NCBI GenBank assembly: GCA_963836405.1
Contig: CAWIJL010000003.1
Location: forward strand, 505,259 to 569,258
Direction: 5' to 3'
From: CAWIJJ01 sp963836405
GTDB lineage: Bacteria; Acidobacteriota; Terriglobia; Bryobacterales; Bryobacteraceae
Length of the DNA stretch: 64,000 nt
Part shown: positions 60,809 through 64,000 of the stretch, in pieces
Position numbering within the stretch: position 1 is the first letter of the stretch
Layout of the letters: each line of letters opens with the position of its first letter
Translations under genes and position numbers: made by a program
Notes under the pieces: model-generated
Database searches by the model: none
Told to the model about the DNA's origin: nothing
Seen by the model: the letters and a program-made list of their open reading frames with translations, nothing else

Positions 60809-62740
60809 ATGTTTGATCTGTTTCGCAGCCGTGATAAAGCCGTGCGCATCCTCCTCGGTGCGCTCCTGGTAGTCGTTGGGCTTTCCATGCTCACCTACCT
60901 CATCCCCAGCTACGGCGGTGGCGGGGCCGACTCCGGTTCTCAGATTGTGGCCACCGTGGGCGACCAGACGATTACCCAGACCGATGTCCAGCGGCTCATC
61001 CAGAACGTGATGCGCGGCCGCCAGTTGCCGCCCGAGATCCTGCCCAACTACGTTCCGCAGCTCATCGACAACATGGTTACCGACCGCGCCTTGGCCTACG
61101 AAGCGCAGCGGCTCGGCTTCCAGGTCACCGATGTCCAGCTCAGCAACGCCATCCAGCAACTGGTTCCCAACCTGTTCCCGGACGGCAAGTTCGTCGGCAA
61201 GGAAGCCTACGCTTCGCTGCTCGCGCAGCAAAACCTCACCATCCCCGAGTTCGAGGCGGACATGAAGCGGCAGTTGCTGATCACGCGGCTGCGCAATGTG
61301 GCCGTGGAGGGTTCGGTGGTTACGCCGGCCGAAATCGAGAACGAGTACAAAAAGAAGAACGAGAAGATCAAGATTCAATACGTCAAGATCGACGGCGACA
61401 AATACAAGGCCGAAGTTCAGCCGGCCCTCTCCGACATGCAGGCCTACTTCAAGGCCAACACCGCGCGCTTCATGGTGCCCGAGCAGCGCAACCTGGCGAT
61501 TCTCGTCGCCGACCAGTCCAAGATCGAAGACAGTATCAAACCCACCGATGCCGAGTTGCAACAGGTCTACAACCAGGAGCAGGGCTCGTTCCGCATCCCG
61601 GAAACCGTGAAGGTCCGGCACATCCTCCTGAAGACCCAGGGCAAGCCGGAATCGGAAGAGCCCAAGATCAAGGCGCAGGCCGAAGACATCCTGAAGCAGG
61701 TGAAGAGCGGCGCCAAGTTCGGCGATCTCGTGAAGAAGTATTCCGAGGACACGGCGTCAGTCCCTAACGGCGGCGAATACTCGGTGCACCGGGACGGCCA
61801 GATGGTGAAGGAATTCGAGGACGCTGCCTTCACCCTGAAACCGGGGGAAAGCCAGATTGTGAAGACTTCCTACGGGTATCACATCATGCAGGTGGTTTCG
61901 CACGATCCCGCCCGGGTCAAGCCCTTTGACGAGGCCAAGGCCGATATCGCCGCCGCCCTCAAGAAGCAGCGGGCCGCACAGATGATGGAGCAGATTTCCG
62001 ACCGCGTCCAGGCGGCCCTGCAAAAGGATCCGCAAAATCCCGAGAAAGTCGCTGCCGAATTCGACATGCAGGTAGTGAAGGCGGACGCCACCGAACCCGG
62101 CAAGCCGTATCCGGAGATCGGCGCCAGCCCGGACCTGGACCAGTCGGTCAGCACCCTCCCCAAGGGAGGCGTTACTCCCGCCATCGCCGTGAGCGGCAAC
62201 AAGATCGCCTTGGCTGTCGTAACGGATGTGATCCCTTCCCACCCCTCCACGTTCGAGCAGGTCCAGAACGAGATCAAAGAGGCGATGGTGCAGTCGCGGC
62301 TCGCCCTCGCCATTCGGACGCATGCCGCCGAACTGGTGGCGACGGCCCAGCAGGCGGGCGGCGATCTGGCCAAGGCCGCCAAGGCCGCCGGACTCCAAGT
62401 GAAGACCTCCGACGAGTTCACTCGCGACGCCTCGGTGGAAGGCATCGGCCCGGCCAGCTACTTTCAGGAAGGCTTCGCCAAGCCCGACGGCACCGTCTTC
62501 GGACCCGTCGCTACCACGGATTCCACCGTCGTTGCCAAGGTGATCCAGCATGTCCCGGCCGACATGTCCAAGCTGGCCGAACAGCGCGCCGCCATCCGCG
62601 ACGAGCTCAAGACCCAGAAGGCCCGCGACCGCGCCTTGCTGTTTGAAAACGGGTTGAAGGAAGACCTCGTCAAGCGCGGAAAACTCAAAATCCGCGAGGA
62701 CGTGGTGATGCGAATCATCAACAACTACCGGGCATCCTGA
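60809..62740 (+). CDS. ppiD: Membrane-anchored PPIase chaperone PpiD/SurA-like
   Basis: 643 residues. N-terminal MFDLFRSRDKAVRILLGALL resembles PpiD, with one membrane helix, then a SurA_N-like domain (about 45-190; VGDQTITQTDVQRLI) and a parvulin domain (about 265-365; VRHILLKTQGKPE, GAKFGDLVKKYSEDTAS, GGEYSVHRDGQMVKEFEDAAF, TSYGYHIMQV). A second, partly degenerate PPIase-like region follows. Helps outer-membrane and periplasmic proteins fold. The Met at 60809 is chosen over upstream ones because it begins the family pattern and has AGGAG upstream. The DedA gene follows after 3 nt. Confidence 0.92.
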   Translation: MFDLFRSRDKAVRILLGALLVVVGLSMLTYLIPSYGGGGADSGSQIVATVGDQTITQTDVQRLIQNVMRGRQLPPEILPNYVPQLIDNMVTDRALAYEAQRLGFQVTDVQLSNAIQQLVPNLFPDGKFVGKEAYASLLAQQNLTIPEFEADMKRQLLITRLRNVAVEGSVVTPAEIENEYKKKNEKIKIQYVKIDGDKYKAEVQPALSDMQAYFKANTARFMVPEQRNLAILVADQSKIEDSIKPTDAELQQVYNQEQGSFRIPETVKVRHILLKTQGKPESEEPKIKAQAEDILKQVKSGAKFGDLVKKYSEDTASVPNGGEYSVHRDGQMVKEFEDAAFTLKPGESQIVKTSYGYHIMQVVSHDPARVKPFDEAKADIAAALKKQRAAQMMEQISDRVQAALQKDPQNPEKVAAEFDMQVVKADATEPGKPYPEIGASPDLDQSVSTLPKGGVTPAIAVSGNKIALAVVTDVIPSHPSTFEQVQNEIKEAMVQSRLALAIRTHAAELVATAQQAGGDLAKAAKAAGLQVKTSDEFTRDASVEGIGPASYFQEGFAKPDGTVFGPVATTDSTVVAKVIQHVPADMSKLAEQRAAIRDELKTQKARDRALLFENGLKEDLVKRGKLKIREDVVMRIINNYRAS

Positions 62741-62743
62741 CGG

Positions 62744-63403
62744 ATGCTGCAAACGCTGCTGGAATTTCTCCGGACCTTGACCGATCCGGAGAAATTGATC
62801 CACCTGCTGAGCACGTTGTTGTCCGGGTGGCTAGGCTACGCCACCCTCTTCGCGATCGTCTTTTCCGAGACCGGTCTGCTGATCGGCTTTTTCCTGCCCG
62901 GCGACTCGCTCCTCTTCACCGTAGGCGTAGTCACCGGCGCCGGCCAGCTCGATTTCGTCTGGGTGAACGTCGTGCTCTCCTGTGCTGCGATTCTGGGCGA
63001 TTCCACCGGATACCTGCTGGGCCGCAAGACCGGCCCGCGCATCTTCAGCCGCAAGGACTCCCGCTTCTTCAAACAGGAATACGTCGCGCGCACCCACGCC
63101 TTCTACGAGAAGTATGGCGGCAAGACCATCATCATGGCGCGCTTCATCCCCATCGTGCGCACCTTCGCGGCCTTCGTGGCCGGCGTCGGCAAGATGCCGT
63201 ACCTGAAATTTCTCCCCTTCAGCGTGGGCGGCGGCATCGGCTGGGTTCTGCTGATGACGACTCTCGGCAACCAGCTCGGCAGCATCCCGTTCATCCGGCG
63301 CAATTTCGATAAGGCGATCCTCGTGATTATCGTGGTCTCGCTCATCCCCACCTTCCTCGAGGTGTGGAAAGCGCGCCGCCACTCATCCGGCGCGTCCCAC
63401 TAA
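62744..63403 (+). CDS. DedA-family membrane protein
   Basis: 219 residues with about five helices. DedA/SNARE-associated motif: ETGLLIGFFLPGDSLLFTVG, ILGDSTGYLLGRKTG, YVARTHAFYEKYGGKTIIMARFIPIVRTFAAFVAGVGKMPYLKF (read from EKYGGKTIIMARFIPIVRTF). Family members handle lipid flipping, especially undecaprenyl phosphate or polyprenyl lipids, and envelope maintenance. The end overlaps the convergent next gene by 21 nt. Confidence 0.93.
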   Translation: MLQTLLEFLRTLTDPEKLIHLLSTLLSGWLGYATLFAIVFSETGLLIGFFLPGDSLLFTVGVVTGAGQLDFVWVNVVLSCAAILGDSTGYLLGRKTGPRIFSRKDSRFFKQEYVARTHAFYEKYGGKTIIMARFIPIVRTFAAFVAGVGKMPYLKFLPFSVGGGIGWVLLMTTLGNQLGSIPFIRRNFDKAILVIIVVSLIPTFLEVWKARRHSSGASH

Positions 63404-63997
63404 CCCCGCCGCAAAAAGGCGCGCGTCCACCCGCCCGAGCCCGCTTTCGAGCCGCTTCGGCAAAATCGGAGTGTGCGCGATGGTGCAGAGATACTCCGGA
63501 ATCTCCCACGGATCCGCTTCCGCCGTCATCCAGTTCCGCGCATCGAAACGGGTCAGGTTAACCGGGCGCGAGTAAGTGCGCAGCGTCTTCTCCTTGCGAA
63601 GATTGTAGTAGTGTTCGAAGTAGGACATCACCAGCTCGCGTAAGTTGCGATAGACCGGCTCGCGGTACCGCAGTCCCGAGTAGTTCGATTTCGCCAGCGC
63701 TCCCCAGTGGCCGCGCACTCGGAAGATGGCGAGCACGTGATCGTCGTCTCGCACCGCTTCCAGATCCAGCAGCAGCGGAGGATGGCCCATCGTGCGCAGC
63801 GCCGCGGCCGCGAACAGCGCTCCCTCCATGCAGTGGGCCGTACGGTCGCGCAGTACGCGCCGCGGCGACCGGCACGACGGGCCGTCCGGCTCCTTGTTAT
63901 AGGCGAGATCGAAATCCACAAACCGCTGGATCTTTTCGGGTGTATTGAGCCGCCGGAATACCGCGCGCTCGCGCGGGGTGAAGGGATCGGGGACCAT
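63383..63997 (-). CDS. Transglutaminase-like protein of unknown function
   Basis: 204 residues as read; the gene may start beyond the window edge, since the first ATG is 3 nt from it. A possible papain/transglutaminase-like triad is visible: Cys in TAHCMEGALFAAAALR, His in DDDHVLAIFRVRGHWGALAKS and Asp in FDARNWMT. It starts with an FTPRERAVFRRLNTPEKIQRFVD region. I do not recognise a close family. It converges on the DedA gene. Confidence 0.55.
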   Translation of the reverse strand: MVPDPFTPRERAVFRRLNTPEKIQRFVDFDLAYNKEPDGPSCRSPRRVLRDRTAHCMEGALFAAAALRTMGHPPLLLDLEAVRDDDHVLAIFRVRGHWGALAKSNYSGLRYREPVYRNLRELVMSYFEHYYNLRKEKTLRTYSRPVNLTRFDARNWMTAEADPWEIPEYLCTIAHTPILPKRLESGLGRVDARLFAAGLVGRAG

Positions 63998-64000
63998 TCC

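Overview
The window reads as a chromosomal segment of a high-GC Gram-negative acidobacterium of the Solibacter/Bryobacter type. This rests on marker families: a PadR regulator followed at once by a MacB/FtsX-like orphan permease (38245-41166), a protein of the Solibacter-expanded TIGR03435 type (35810-36748), several Tat-exported Gfo/Idh/MocA oxidoreductases, a DUF1080 protein and large secreted S9 peptidases. I see no rRNA, tRNA, insertion sequence, prophage or CRISPR array. No gene-free stretch exceeds about 250 bases; the longest is 31468-31709.

Layout. 1-1977: end of ftsA, then ftsZ with a one-base frameshift. 2011-2424: a BON-domain protein. 2506-8282: a compact type III-A CRISPR effector cassette (cas10-csm2-csm3-csm4-csm5) with no cas6, cas1/cas2, array or Csm6-type effector beside it. 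Its Cas10 lacks the HD domain, Csm2 has an RG-rich tail, and csm4 is interrupted by about 10.5 copies of a 48-bp A/P/E-coding repeat. 8289-23804: housekeeping and secreted-hydrolase genes (thrB, two S9 peptidases, an enolase-superfamily enzyme, hemD, an F0-only ATP synthase cluster with subunits a and c, rpiB, a GH28-like protein, a lipid A type acyltransferase). 23826-30789: a hybrid histidine kinase lacking its phospho-acceptor His, a GNAT protein, topoisomerase IB, moaA, nadA, and a radical SAM protein whose apparent stop is very probably a selenocysteine codon in a C-U-A-E-P tail, followed by a SECIS-like hairpin.

30937-35648 is a locally less GC-rich accessory block of redox and sulfur/metal genes: a TlpA-like thioredoxin, a MauE-thioredoxin fusion, an MBL-fold hydrolase, a TrmO-like protein, a 10-TM heavy-metal exporter-like protein and a rhodanese lipoprotein. 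42143-53914 is a nearly complete Tad/Flp pilus locus: two Flp pilins, CpaE, TadG-like, two TadE-like pseudopilins, CpaA, CpaB, CpaC, CpaF, TadB and TadC. A GT-C-like membrane protein and a 31-residue membrane peptide lie within or beside it. 54053-57897 holds a VanX-type dipeptidase and a probable sugar-oxidation set (DUF1080, Gfo/Idh, HEAT). 58030-63997 holds a frameshifted alpha/beta hydrolase, two tandem NIF3-like paralogues (one degenerate), ppiD, a DedA protein and a transglutaminase-like protein.

Caution: three genes (ftsZ, csm4, the 58030 hydrolase) carry one-base indels, two of them an extra G in a G run. This looks more like assembly error than biology, since ftsZ is essential. Many gene starts are coupled by ATGA, GTGA or TAATG overlaps, and several -10 boxes lie only 6-10 nt upstream of ATG, suggesting leaderless mRNAs.
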